Shown here: in pieces, positions 9,410 through 17,998 of the stretch
How positions within the stretch are numbered: position 1 is the stretch's first letter
Layout: the number at the start of each line of letters is the position of its first letter
Source: an uncultured Pontibacter sp.
Lineage (GTDB): Bacteria; Bacteroidota; Bacteroidia; Cytophagales; Hymenobacteraceae
Length of the DNA stretch: 64,000 nucleotides
NCBI RefSeq assembly: GCF_947495565.1
Contig: NZ_CANLZM010000003.1
Location: 248,001 to 312,000, forward strand
Reading direction: 5' to 3'
Program-made: the position numbers and the translations under genes
Notes under the pieces: generated by a model
Database searches by the model: none
What the model saw: only the letters and a program-made list of their open reading frames with translations
What the model was told of the DNA's origin: nothing

Positions 9410-10117
9410 CTACGCAAACTCACCGAAGATTGGAAGGTGGTCGCTTACCTGCAGCCATTCCTCTTTCTTGCTTATTTCCAGTTTTACCAAGGTGCTTAAA
9501 AACTCGCTGCTGCCAAACATATAGTCGATATGGTAAGGCCTGTCATGCTTTCTGTTAAAGTAGAAAGTTGGAATGGATTCTTGCCCCTGTTCCTCCTGGT
9601 GGTGCTTGTGGTATAAGCTTTCAATCCCCAGCTCACTTAGCTCTTTTACCACGTCCGAATGATTCCACCACCTGTCCCACTGGTCCCAGATTTTGTTGCT
9701 GTTGAAGTCGCCTGCCAATAAAGCCTTTTGCAGGCGCGGTTTGTTTACCTGCAGGTACTTCCATACTTGGCCGATGTAACCAAAAGTCGGAGAGTCGTTC
9801 TGGTGCGCCCATACGCCTATTAACTGAAAATCATCGTTCACCAAACAGGGCAGGAAGTGCCGGACTGTATGATCGATAAATGTATTGCTCCAGTCTAAGG
9901 GCTGTAATTTTATATGTTCGCCCGCAAAAATGCCCAAACCCCTGTTTTTGCTGCTTCCAACCCAAAGGTAATTCTGAGCCCACTTTCTGTATGCTTTGTG
10001 CTGCGTTTGTTCAGGGTCTTCGCATTCCTGGATAATGTAAATGTCAGCACGAAAGTCCAGCAGGTTCTCAAACTTCTTTCTAAAAGCGCCATTACAGTTC
10101 CAGGTTAAAATCTTCAT
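9410..10117 (-). CDS. Endonuclease/exonuclease/phosphatase-family protein
   Basis: 235 aa with the EEP-fold metal and catalytic motifs in order: TWNCNGAF at the N terminus (Asn), IIQECED (Glu, about residue 31), LAGDFNSN (Asp/Asn, about 140), HIDYMF (about 207) and the terminal SDHLPIFGEF (Asp-His). The fold hydrolyses phosphodiester or phosphomonoester bonds in nucleic acids, lipids or nucleotides; the substrate cannot be assigned. There is no signal peptide, so it is probably cytoplasmic. It stands alone on the minus strand between two forward units. Confidence 0.9.
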   Translation of the reverse strand: MKILTWNCNGAFRKKFENLLDFRADIYIIQECEDPEQTQHKAYRKWAQNYLWVGSSKNRGLGIFAGEHIKLQPLDWSNTFIDHTVRHFLPCLVNDDFQLIGVWAHQNDSPTFGYIGQVWKYLQVNKPRLQKALLAGDFNSNKIWDQWDRWWNHSDVVKELSELGIESLYHKHHQEEQGQESIPTFYFNRKHDRPYHIDYMFGSSEFLSTLVKLEISKKEEWLQVSDHLPIFGEFA

Positions 10118-10201
10118 TTACCGAGCAGATGGATTCGTTAGTTTTTCTAAAGATGTTTTCCCGGTGGTAGGTATAAAAGGAATGAGGTTTATGCTCTTAT
10201 G

Positions 10202-10269
10202 CTGGTGCGAGCTTGTAGCTCGTATCTTTTTGCAGTTATGTTGGAGTACGAGCTACAGGCTCGCACTAG
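10202..10269. repeat. REP-like imperfect palindrome
   Basis: Arms of 23 bp (10202-10224 and 10247-10269) with core GTGCGAGCYTGTAGCTCGTA pair with two mismatches around a 22-nt loop. The element lies between the 5' end of the EEP gene and the 3' end of the next minus-strand gene. Its shape resembles bacterial REP elements moved by REP-associated (Y1) transposases. No such transposase is in the window. Confidence 0.7.
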
Positions 10270-10322
10270 CGGATACTAAACAACCAAGGCAGCGGTAAAC
10301 CAAAGCAGGCAGACTAAACTTA

Positions 10323-10706
10323 CTACCGGTATCGCTGAAAAATGGCAAGCCTTAACTGCGATGCCTCGGCCAGCAGTTGCACACAGGTTCCATCCATATC
10401 ATCAAATTCCACTTGAAAGCCATCCTCATAGCCTTGCTGGTTGGTCATGCGCCAAAGCTGACTGATTTCTTTGCGCTGGTTCGAGATTTGGGTAAGGCTA
10501 TACTGCTGCTCCAGCGCCCCAAAATCCAGCTCTGGAACTACGGAAAGTATGATTTCATCTGTGTCCTCGTTCACTGCTATTTGCAGCCATACTTGCTCTA
10601 CCTGAAAGAGCACCTGTAGCAGCCAGCCAAATTCCAGGTCGTGCAGGGCAAAAGCTTGGGTTACTGTTTTGCCGGTAAGGGTATCAAGGTCGAGTGCGTT
10701 ATCCAT
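10323..10706 (-). CDS. Uncharacterised 127-aa protein
   Basis: An acidic, soluble-looking protein without signal peptide or membrane segment. It alternates strand-like stretches (VWLQIAVNEDTDEIILSV, about 39-56) with a helical C terminus (CVQLLAEASQLRLAIFQRYR). The start ATG at 10706 is clear and the codon use is like the neighbours, so I take it as a real gene. The shape suggests a small alpha/beta protein of the immunity-protein or DUF6334-like kind, but I cannot assign a family. Confidence 0.65.
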   Translation of the reverse strand: MDNALDLDTLTGKTVTQAFALHDLEFGWLLQVLFQVEQVWLQIAVNEDTDEIILSVVPELDFGALEQQYSLTQISNQRKEISQLWRMTNQQGYEDGFQVEFDDMDGTCVQLLAEASQLRLAIFQRYR

Positions 10707-10800
10707 TTCCTTTCTAAGATAGAAGATTATACTTTGCCAAACTATAGCTGCATCTAAGCAAGTACTTTATTATTTTTACAGAGAATCATACTTTAGATTG

Positions 10801-11823
10801 ATGACACCTGAAGCCCATACACTTAGTGCGCCGTCGGTGGGGCTGCTCTTGCATGTGCTGCGCCAGCAGGGGCAGGATGTGGAAACCATTTGCCGGCAAA
10901 TAGGGCTGGACCAGCAACTGGTGCAGGACGTGAACGCACGCATTACGGTAGAGACGGTGCAGGACCTGTGGAACACTGCCATCGCCGCCACTCAGGACCC
11001 GGACCTGGCGCTGCACGTGGCTGAAAGTATAAACCCGACCTCCATGGGCACGATTGCCTACGTAATGATGAACGCCCCTACGCTGCACGAGTCGCTGCTG
11101 AAGCTGTGCAAGTACCAGGACATAATTTGTGGCGCCATCCGCACAAGCCTGGAGGTGCAGGGGCAGCAGGCGCTGGTAAAGCTGCAGATAGTAAGTCCGG
11201 CCCTGCAAAACCCGCGCAACGCCCTCGATTCAGAGTTGGTGATCTACAAAAATGCCTTCTCGGCGCTGGTGGGGCAGGAGCTAAAGTATAAACAGGTGCT
11301 GCTGGCTTACCCTGAGCCACAAAGTATAAAAGAGCACACGCGCATTTTTGCCGGAGCGGAGTTGGAGTTCGGCGCAACGTATGGCGGGCTTGTTTTTGAT
11401 GCGGCCTACCTGAAGCTGCCAGTGGTAACGGCTAACCCGGAGCTGAACCAGTTCTTCGAGCAGTATGCCGAGGAGTACCTGCAGAAAATGCACCAACCGA
11501 AAACGGTACGGAAGCGGGTGCAGCGCCAGATAGCACAGCTGCTGAAAGGGGAGGAACCAGGTATAAGCACCGTAGCCCGAAGCCTGGCCATGAGCGTGCG
11601 CAGCCTGCAGGGGAAATTGAAGGAAGAAGGCACCACCTATCAGGCGCTGCTGGACGAGGTGCGCAAGCAAATTGCCGTAAAGCACCTGCAGGACAACCAG
11701 AACACCATCACCGACATTGCCTACTTGTTAGGGTACTCCGAGCCAAGCGTATTCTCCCGCTCTTTTAAGAAATGGACTGGTATGGCCCCGGCTGCTTACC
11801 GCCAAAGTATGGCTGCTGCGTAG
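10801..11823 (+). CDS. AraC-family transcriptional regulator
   Basis: 340 aa. The N-terminal two-thirds fit the AraC-type arabinose-binding-like domain of the OruR/ArgR-like group (VGLLLHVLRQQGQDVETICR; NPTSMGTIAYVMMNAPTL). The C-terminal about 100 residues carry two helix-turn-helix units, with AVKHLQDNQNTITDIAYLLG and the PSVFSRSFKKWTGMAPAAYR box. The ATG at 10801 is preferred to the TTG just before it. No adjacent target operon stands out; the DUF1684 lipoprotein gene follows 137 bp downstream with its own promoter-like box. Confidence 0.93.
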   Translation: MTPEAHTLSAPSVGLLLHVLRQQGQDVETICRQIGLDQQLVQDVNARITVETVQDLWNTAIAATQDPDLALHVAESINPTSMGTIAYVMMNAPTLHESLLKLCKYQDIICGAIRTSLEVQGQQALVKLQIVSPALQNPRNALDSELVIYKNAFSALVGQELKYKQVLLAYPEPQSIKEHTRIFAGAELEFGATYGGLVFDAAYLKLPVVTANPELNQFFEQYAEEYLQKMHQPKTVRKRVQRQIAQLLKGEEPGISTVARSLAMSVRSLQGKLKEEGTTYQALLDEVRKQIAVKHLQDNQNTITDIAYLLGYSEPSVFSRSFKKWTGMAPAAYRQSMAAA

Positions 11824-11926
11824 ATTTTTGTTACATACCTAGCTCCTCCCGAAAGTAGGATAGTTTCCGTTTGTAAAGCAGCAGCTCCTGGCGCAAACTT
11901 GCTTACCTGTTACCGGCATAAGTTTT

Positions 11927-11934
11927 TACCTTTG
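11927..11934 (+). promoter_or_regulatory. Candidate -7 promoter box before the DUF1684 gene
   Basis: TACCTTTG matches TAnnTTTG exactly and lies 26 bp before the ATG. A TTG at 11899-11901 could be the -33 element, but the 25-bp spacing is a little long. Confidence 0.45.
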
Positions 11935-11960
11935 TTCCTGCATCCAACATCACCAGCACC

Positions 11961-12884
11961 ATGAAAAAGTTATTTTTTACTGCTACACTGGCCAGTATTA
12001 TACTTTCTTCCTGCTCCCAAACCCAGGAAACCAACATGCAAAGTATAGCCAAAGTTGCTGATACTGATTCTAGCTATGTGGCAAGTATAAACCAATGGCA
12101 TGCGACGCGTTTGGAGAATCTGCAGAAAGAAGACGGATGGCTGGCACTGGCAGGACTTTACTGGCTGGAACCGGGCGAGAACACTTTCGGCAGCGGCAAG
12201 GGCAACAAGATTGTTTTTCCGGAGGGTAAGGTTGCTGCGCAGGCCGGCAGTTTTGTACTTGATGGCGATATGGTGAAGCTGCAGGTAAGCAAAGCCGCTG
12301 ACGTAACGTTAAATGGCGAACCGGTGCAGCAGCAGGCAGTGGTATATACTTCTGGAACGGAGCATGCACTAGAAATGCGTCATGGCTCCCTTAAATGGGT
12401 CGTAATTAAGCGCGGCGACAAGTATGGCGTTCGGCTATGGGATGCCGAGAGCGAGGCACGTGAGGCATTTGACGGTATAGAGCGCTACCCAGTACTGCCA
12501 ATCTGGAAGCTGGAGGCAAGGCTGGAGCAGAACCCACTGCCGAAGCAAATCCTAATTACTAACGTGCTGGGGCAAACCTCACAGGAGCCATCGCCGGGAG
12601 CGGTAGTGTTTACCGTAGAGGGCAAAGATTATCGCCTCGATGCGCTGGAGGAGGGCGAGGAGCTGTTTATCATCTTCGCTGACAAAACCAACGGCACCGA
12701 CACCTACGGCTCTGGCCGTTACCTGTACATGCCAAAGCCAGACACCAGCGGCAAAACTTTCATCGACTTCAATAAAGCTTACACGCCGCCCTGCGCCTTC
12801 ACCGGTTTTGCTACTTGCCCATTGCCGCCAAAGCAAAATTTTCTGTCCATAAGTATAACTGCCGGCGAGAAGAGCAAATGGTAA
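11961..12884 (+). CDS. DUF1684-family lipoprotein
   Basis: 307 aa. The N terminus is a lipoprotein signal with lipobox ILSSC (Cys at about residue 18). The body has the DUF1684 pattern: WHATRLENLQKEDGWLALAG near the start, GVRLWDAESEAREAF in the middle, and FNKAYTPPCAFTGFATCPLP followed by ITAGEKSKW at the end. The biochemical role of DUF1684 is not established. It probably sits in the inner leaflet of the outer membrane or on the surface. It is monocistronic. Confidence 0.93.
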   Translation: MKKLFFTATLASIILSSCSQTQETNMQSIAKVADTDSSYVASINQWHATRLENLQKEDGWLALAGLYWLEPGENTFGSGKGNKIVFPEGKVAAQAGSFVLDGDMVKLQVSKAADVTLNGEPVQQQAVVYTSGTEHALEMRHGSLKWVVIKRGDKYGVRLWDAESEAREAFDGIERYPVLPIWKLEARLEQNPLPKQILITNVLGQTSQEPSPGAVVFTVEGKDYRLDALEEGEELFIIFADKTNGTDTYGSGRYLYMPKPDTSGKTFIDFNKAYTPPCAFTGFATCPLPPKQNFLSISITAGEKSKW

Positions 12885-13285
12885 AAGTTTTAACAGTCAG
12901 AAAGTTAGCAAGTGCAGGTGTTTGCTTGTAGGGACAGGTCGTGACTCAATGCCATCAACTTAAGGTATATCTCGGGTTGCCTCCAGTAAAGCAGTCGCCT
13001 TTGCTGTGTCTTCTGACCAGCAAGTTGTTGGTGAGAACACGCAACAACGGCAAATTTAAACGCTTGAGTTGATGGTATTGGGTTTACACCTGACCGCACA
13101 TAGGCTTTGCTACGCAGTAAGTATAAACTACAGCAGTTATTCACTGCCGACCCGAGCATTCTGTAAATCCTGATCCGCACATACTGTCTCTGGCGCAAGT
13201 TACTGCCTGTATTTTTTTCCTGCTTTTGAGAACACAAGCGGACGCTTGCGCCAGGAGTATCTCTAACCCCAAACTTTTTAATCTT
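12885..13285. other. Intergenic stretch of about 400 bp with repeats, no gene seen
   Basis: It starts and ends with AGTTAG-type low-complexity sequence next to stop codons (about 12893-12910 and 13274-13300). It also contains a spaced inverted repeat, TCTGGCGCAAG (13189-13199) with CTTGCGCCAGG (13245-13255). The 110-codon minus-strand frame at 12905-13237 has no protein-like pattern and is not accepted. Confidence 0.6.
13189..13255. repeat. Spaced inverted repeat with GGCGCAAG arms
   Basis: Arms at 13189-13199 and 13245-13255 pair over 11 bp with one mismatch. A second short palindrome (AAGCGGACGCTT, 13236-13247) overlaps the right arm. The word CCTGGCGCAA also occurs at about 11888-11897, suggesting a dispersed family. 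Confidence 0.45.
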
Positions 13286-14248
13286 CTAACTCACTAACTC
13301 CCTTCTGTGCCACGCCAATGTCTCGGCTATCGCCTGCTGCATGGGTGTGCGTTTCAAATTCGGTAAGGTATGGCGCAGTTTCTCGTCATTTAGAAGGATA
13401 GTATTTTGCCAGAGATAACCCATTTCGCTGATCTCGCGCATGTTTGGGGAGAACAAGCCCATCCACTTAAAAAGCCAGCCTGGGTATACTTTATACTTAG
13501 CTTGAGTGCCCGCTATCTCGGCTATCTGCGCCTGCCACTGTTTAGTGCTTGGCACCACCTCCCCGGCATAGTTATATTCAGTGTATGCGGCCTGCTGAGG
13601 CAGTTTTGCCAGTTCGTAAAAGGCGTGGGCGGCATCTGGCGTGTACACCAGCTGGTGCGGAATGTCGTTGCGGTAGAGCCAGGGCATTGGCTTGCCTGCT
13701 AACGCACCTCTGAAAACAGGCGCAATGCCCTCATTCATAACGTTTGGGCCCCAAAAATCAGGCAGGCGAAGGGTAATAACGCGGCACTGGTTCTGCTCCG
13801 CCGCCTGCCGCAGCAGCTGCTCCAGTTTTACCCGTATGGCTCCCTTTTTAGTGGTGGGGTTTGGAGACGTTTCTTCGGCAATGACCTTAATTAGTCCAAA
13901 ATTATATATGTTTCCTGGGAAAAAAATCGTAGCTTTGTTTATGGCTGCGGCCTCAATAACGTGTTGCGTTACTCGCTCCATGTTGCCTTGCCACTTCCCG
14001 TAAGGATAGTTTACCCCATGGAAGATGTGCGTCGCTTCTGCTCCCAGCTTTTTTAGCAGTTCACCGTCCTGCGCATCTCCTTCTATCAGCTGTAAGGTCG
14101 GCTGTGGACCAAATAACTTTAGCGCCTTCTGTTTGTTTCGTACCAGCAGCGCTACCTGCTCCTGGTGCCGCAAAAGCTCCTGTGTAAAGGCAAACCCAAT
14201 GCTGCCTGTTCCGCCGAGTACTAAAAATCTGAAGGTGTTGATAGCCAT
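13286..14248 (-). CDS. NAD-dependent epimerase/dehydratase-family (atypical SDR) protein
   Basis: 320 aa with an N-terminal Rossmann motif LVLGGTGSIGFAF (about 9-21) that binds NAD(P). The extended-SDR layout follows: a VNYPYGKW region and then FFPGNIYNFGL (about 110-120), where the usual YxxxK pair is not obvious. It may be a reductase, an epimerase or a non-catalytic binding protein. No sugar or isoprenoid cluster lies nearby to suggest a substrate. The ATG at 14248 is used. Confidence 0.88.
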   Translation of the reverse strand: MAINTFRFLVLGGTGSIGFAFTQELLRHQEQVALLVRNKQKALKLFGPQPTLQLIEGDAQDGELLKKLGAEATHIFHGVNYPYGKWQGNMERVTQHVIEAAAINKATIFFPGNIYNFGLIKVIAEETSPNPTTKKGAIRVKLEQLLRQAAEQNQCRVITLRLPDFWGPNVMNEGIAPVFRGALAGKPMPWLYRNDIPHQLVYTPDAAHAFYELAKLPQQAAYTEYNYAGEVVPSTKQWQAQIAEIAGTQAKYKVYPGWLFKWMGLFSPNMREISEMGYLWQNTILLNDEKLRHTLPNLKRTPMQQAIAETLAWHRRELVS

Positions 14249-14450
14249 GGCGCTGTGATGTTAAAGTTTACACTGCAAAGGTAGAGTGCCTCATAGCTTT
14301 TATACTTGACAGATGCCGCGAACGACTTGACCATTTACGCAAACAGCTTTTCTGAGACAGAGGCAAGCAGCAGCGGCAGGCGGAACTATTTAAAGCGTAG
14401 ATTTGTAAATATATAACTAAGACGATATTTCAGAACCACACAAAAATATT

Positions 14451-15113
14451 ATGGTAGATACGACAATGGCAACATCATCAGTAATCACTCCCGAGCATCT
14501 TTCAAAAGCTATCACTTACACGCAGTACCGCGATATGATCGACAAACTGCTGGCTGAGGGCAAAACTACCGGCAACAATCATTCTGATGCCATGGTAGAG
14601 TATACCCGCATGAACATGCACCGTATGCGCCGCGTGGAGAGAACCGTGCTGGAAGATGAACTGGTACAGGTAATACTAAGCGTGCAGACCAAGATGACGT
14701 GGGTAGTGCTGACAGAGGCATGGTGCGGCGATGCTGCCCAGTGCTTGCCGGCCATCGTGAAAATAGCCGATGCATCCCCGCTTATCGACATAAAGCTGTT
14801 GCTCCGCGACGAAAACCTGGACGTAATGGACGCTTACCTGACAAACGGCGGACGCTCCATCCCGAAACTGATTGCCCTGAACACTGGTACTATGGAAGTG
14901 CTTGGTACCTGGGGGCCGCGCCCTGAGCCAGCGCAGCAGCTATTTTTAGATATGAAGGCCCAAAATGCCTCTTACAGCGAGTTTGCCGAAGTGCTGCATG
15001 GCTGGTACGCCAAAGATAAGAGCCGTACACTGCAGCAGGAGTTCAAGCAGCTGATCCGGGATTGGTCTAAGCTTACAGCGCCTGCCGATATGAACGTGGC
15101 CCGCTGCTCATAA
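14451..15113 (+). CDS. Thioredoxin-family protein (Thioredoxin_9-like)
   Basis: 220 aa. A helical N-terminal part (LSKAITYTQYRDMIDKLLAE) precedes a thioredoxin-like fold with VVLTEAWCGDAAQCLP (about residues 84-99), giving two cysteines spaced CGDAAQC rather than the classical CxxC. The PKLIALN segment supplies the usual cis-Pro. No signal peptide, so probably a cytoplasmic thiol protein; its partner is unknown. A second ATG at 14466 (MATSSV) is possible as the start. Confidence 0.88.
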   Translation: MVDTTMATSSVITPEHLSKAITYTQYRDMIDKLLAEGKTTGNNHSDAMVEYTRMNMHRMRRVERTVLEDELVQVILSVQTKMTWVVLTEAWCGDAAQCLPAIVKIADASPLIDIKLLLRDENLDVMDAYLTNGGRSIPKLIALNTGTMEVLGTWGPRPEPAQQLFLDMKAQNASYSEFAEVLHGWYAKDKSRTLQQEFKQLIRDWSKLTAPADMNVARCS

Positions 15114-15136
15114 AACATAATTTGCCAGTAAGTATA

Positions 15137-15164
15137 AAAGGCTGCTCCTAACAGAGCAGCCTTT
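15137..15164 (+). terminator. Intrinsic terminator after the thioredoxin-like gene
   Basis: A perfect 11-bp stem (AAAGGCTGCTC with GAGCAGCCTTT) and 6-nt loop, followed by TCTTTTTT. An AAGTATAA word abuts the left arm. Confidence 0.9.
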
Positions 15165-15179
15165 CTTTTTTGTCCTATA

Positions 15180-15378
15180 CCTTGGGTGGGCATCAGCACG
15201 AGGTGCCACCCCTTGGGGTCTTCTATTGTAATGGCTCTTTTTTCTTCCAGTATGGGTTTTCCGGTTGCGCCTCTGGGTAACCCATTTTGCTCCAGCCGCT
15301 GCACTACTTGGTTTATACTTTGCCGATCCGGTATGTGAAGCACCGGCAGCTCCTGAGGTTATACTTCCTGCATCAGTT
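15180..15378 (-). pseudogene. Remnant of a VOC (glyoxalase/dioxygenase-like) gene, C-terminal half
   Basis: Reading the minus strand from about 15378 gives MQEV, a TAA stop, then PQELPVLHIPDRQ, QRLEQNGLP and ITIEDPKGWHLVLMPT, the second half of a vicinal-oxygen-chelate domain with its DPxG-type end. The N-terminal half is absent: the next gene's stop is just upstream in this reading direction. An in-frame TAA, created inside a GAAGTATAA word, interrupts the frame. The open frame runs on past the normal family end into the terminator. This looks like a decayed fragment. Confidence 0.6.
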
Positions 15379-15396
15379 TAAAGTATAAAATATCGG

Positions 15397-17385
15397 TTAT
15401 TTATTCGGGTTACTTGCTGCTACAGGCTGCAGCCCCAGCACCTCCACATCTACTATTTTGTCTCCTACCTCCAGGCGGTGCACCACGTCCATACCGTCTA
15501 TCACTTTCGCGAAAATAGTGTAGCGGCCATCCAGGTGCGGCGTAGGGGAATGGGTTATAAACCACTGGTTGCTCTCGGTGTCTTTTCCGGCAGAAGCCAT
15601 GCCTACATAGCCTTCGTAGTAATGCATCGGGGTGAATTCGGAACGGATGGAATAATCTGAGCTGCCCCAGCCATCGCCGCGCTTATCGCCGCCCTGCGCC
15701 ACAAAGTTCGGCACTACCCTATGGAAGTATAAGTTGTTAAAGAAATCCTGCTGCGCCAGTTCCACAAAGTTAGCCACCGAGCCCGGAGTGTCTTCCACAA
15801 AAAGCTGAAGCGTTATACTTCCCTTTTCGGTGCGCAACAGCACTTGCTGGTTTGTATGTATGGTTTTTACCAGCTCCCAGTCTATCGGGTGGGTAAACGG
15901 GTTCTGAGGTGTCTCGCTCTCCTGCTTTCCGCTCAGGTAGTCAACGGTTTTTTGTAGCTCGATGTTTGTCTCCATGTCGCGGGGGAGCTGCAGTTTCTGC
16001 TGTGCCTGGCTCAGAAATGCGTAGTTGCTGTACTGGCTGCGCAGGTTCAGCTTCGGGTCGCGGATGGCGGCGGCGGCCATGCCCACCAAGGCTACATCGC
16101 CGGAGGCTACAGCATGTTTAAATATCTCGGAAAAAGCAGTCTCCAAACGCTTCGGAAAGTCGGTTTGCTGGCGCATCAGGATCAGGGCCTCCATGCCGGT
16201 GGTGCCAATAACAGGCGCTTCTGCCAAAAATATTTGTTCAGCTATAAACTCATAGTTGTTAAAGTCGCCGGAGAGGGCTTTTAGCAGGTGCGCTTTATCA
16301 TAAGCCGTGCGTGCATTATGGAACTGCTGCTTGTAACGTGGGTTCAGGTACAGGCGGTTCTGCACCTGGCTGTTTTTCAGGATTACCCAGATGACGTTGC
16401 TGCGCACGCGGGCATCGAGCAGGTTGGGCAATACGCCTAAAAGCGTTTGAGCGGGCACGCCTGCATGGTTGCTCAACAGAAACTCTGAGGTGGCCACGGC
16501 TGTGTTAATGTTCTGGTCCTGCAGGGCGGCAAGTATGGCTGTGCTGATGGCAGAGAATTCCAGGCCGCTCATAGACCGCACCGCACTAAGGCGCACACGG
16601 TAGTCAGGGTCGCTTTGCGCGATAGCAGACAGAAAACCCGCCTTATCCACCGCCCTTACTTTGCCCAGCGCCTGCGCCAGAGCCATCCGGACCTCTGGTG
16701 CTTTATCAGAGGTGGCGGAGTTTAGCAGTTGCTGGCGGTATTGCGTCAGGTCTAGCTTTGGCGTGCGGGCCAGAAAGTGGGCAGCGGCCAAACGTGCCTC
16801 GTAAATAGTGCTGGCCGATAAAAGCTCAACAGCCTTTTGTACCACCTGCTGGTTCTGCTGTTGCCGCAAGCCTAAGCGGTAAATTCCCCAGGCCTGCCCG
16901 GCAAGCGTCTCTGGGTTAGCGGCTTTGTAGGCTGCCAGAAAATCAGCTGCTTTAGCGGTACCGACTTTTCCGAGGGCTTCCAGCAACAGCGCCTGCGCTT
17001 CCGGGTCCTGCTCCTTGCCTAAGGTCTCCATTATTTCTGCTTCAGTTCGTTTGTGCCCGATCTGGCCCAGTGCAAAGGCGCTGGCTTGGCGTACAGCCGC
17101 TACCGAATCAGACAGAAGCGTGTGCAGCGCAGGCAGCGCGGCGGTATCCTGCACGGAGGCAAAGGCCAAGGCTGCGTGGCGGCGGTAAGATGTGTTTGGG
17201 TTGGCCAGGTAAGGTAACAGCGCTGTAGTGTTGCGCTCATCCTGCAAAGTATAAATCTGCTGCAGTGTTACATCTCCAAACTTGTTGTTGGCAGGCTCTG
17301 TGGTATCGTTGCTGCGTTGCATGGGCAGGTACTGGCAAGACGCCAGGGTGCCCAAAGCCAGCAGCCAGGTATGGTGTAATTTCAT
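15397..17385 (-). CDS. Lipoprotein with HEAT repeats fused to a cyclophilin-type peptidyl-prolyl isomerase
   Basis: 662 aa. The N terminus carries a lipobox, TLASC (Cys at about residue 17). Residues about 40-450 are a run of HEAT-like helical repeats (RRHAALAFASVQDTAALPAL; VRQASAFALGQIG; VRLSAVRSMSGLEF). The C-terminal about 165 residues are a cyclophilin domain with FHRVVPNFVAQGGD and SNQWFITHSPTPHLDGRYT, including the catalytic Arg and the Gln/Phe core. It would isomerise prolyl bonds in envelope proteins, with the HEAT solenoid as a docking surface. The domain layout is clear; the client is unknown. Confidence 0.92.
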   Translation of the reverse strand: MKLHHTWLLALGTLASCQYLPMQRSNDTTEPANNKFGDVTLQQIYTLQDERNTTALLPYLANPNTSYRRHAALAFASVQDTAALPALHTLLSDSVAAVRQASAFALGQIGHKRTEAEIMETLGKEQDPEAQALLLEALGKVGTAKAADFLAAYKAANPETLAGQAWGIYRLGLRQQQNQQVVQKAVELLSASTIYEARLAAAHFLARTPKLDLTQYRQQLLNSATSDKAPEVRMALAQALGKVRAVDKAGFLSAIAQSDPDYRVRLSAVRSMSGLEFSAISTAILAALQDQNINTAVATSEFLLSNHAGVPAQTLLGVLPNLLDARVRSNVIWVILKNSQVQNRLYLNPRYKQQFHNARTAYDKAHLLKALSGDFNNYEFIAEQIFLAEAPVIGTTGMEALILMRQQTDFPKRLETAFSEIFKHAVASGDVALVGMAAAAIRDPKLNLRSQYSNYAFLSQAQQKLQLPRDMETNIELQKTVDYLSGKQESETPQNPFTHPIDWELVKTIHTNQQVLLRTEKGSITLQLFVEDTPGSVANFVELAQQDFFNNLYFHRVVPNFVAQGGDKRGDGWGSSDYSIRSEFTPMHYYEGYVGMASAGKDTESNQWFITHSPTPHLDGRYTIFAKVIDGMDVVHRLEVGDKIVDVEVLGLQPVAASNPNK

Positions 17386-17503
17386 GTGTCAGTTCTTATG
17401 CGGGCTTCAAGTTACTAAAATGTGCCGACATGCAGCAGGTGCAGGTGTTTTGAAATATAAGGTGAATTTTATATTTTTAGACTGAAAATTGACTTGGGCC
17501 CTC

Positions 17504-17980
17504 ATGCAGGACATCAGCATCAGACTTTTTGAAGGAGCTTATACTTTTAAGCCTCGTGCCGAACAGCGGATGATGCTGCTTGCGCTTGCCGCTATGGTGC
17601 TGCAGATGAGCTTGCTGCTATACCTTATCATCTTCAAAACTTTTGCAACCGGACTGGTGGTTATTCTGCTGCTGAGTCTGCTGGTGCCCGCCTACTTTAT
17701 CTCGAGTGTCTGGCTGGATAAACGGCCGCAGTACCGCCGGCACCTCACCCTCAGCGCTGCCGGAGTACGCTACCGCACGCGTTTTTCGCAGGCAGAGCAT
17801 GAATTTGACTGGGAGGAGGTTGATTTGGTAAAAATCGAACTTTTTAAAGTAATTTTTGTATTAAAAAATGAGGAGGTGCATGAGGTAAATTTGCATGGCA
17901 TCCAAAACAATCGTGTGCTGCATGAGGTGAAAGAGCAGATTTTGCAGTACGTACGGCTTAAAAGCATTGATCTCAATTAA
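17504..17980 (+). CDS. Small membrane protein with a PH-like cytoplasmic domain (first of two)
   Basis: 158 aa from the ATG at 17504; a TTG at 17489 would add five residues. Two adjacent membrane segments (about 25-65) are followed by a strand-rich tail: RHLTLSAAGVRYRTRFSQ, FDWEEVDLVKIELFKVIFVL. The pattern resembles bacterial PH (DUF304/YcxB-like) domains. The next gene has the same design and starts 18 bp later, so the two are probably co-transcribed and related by duplication. Function unknown. Confidence 0.75.
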   Translation: MQDISIRLFEGAYTFKPRAEQRMMLLALAAMVLQMSLLLYLIIFKTFATGLVVILLLSLLVPAYFISSVWLDKRPQYRRHLTLSAAGVRYRTRFSQAEHEFDWEEVDLVKIELFKVIFVLKNEEVHEVNLHGIQNNRVLHEVKEQILQYVRLKSIDLN

Positions 17981-17998
17981 CATCTGAAGGCAAGTTAT

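Noticed and set aside
9126..9524. 132-codon plus-strand frame after the ABC ATPase
   Set aside because: Overlaps the ends of two clear genes on both strands and has no protein-like pattern.
12905..13237. 110-codon minus-strand frame in a gap
   Set aside because: Low-quality composition, no motif, overlaps repeat sequence.
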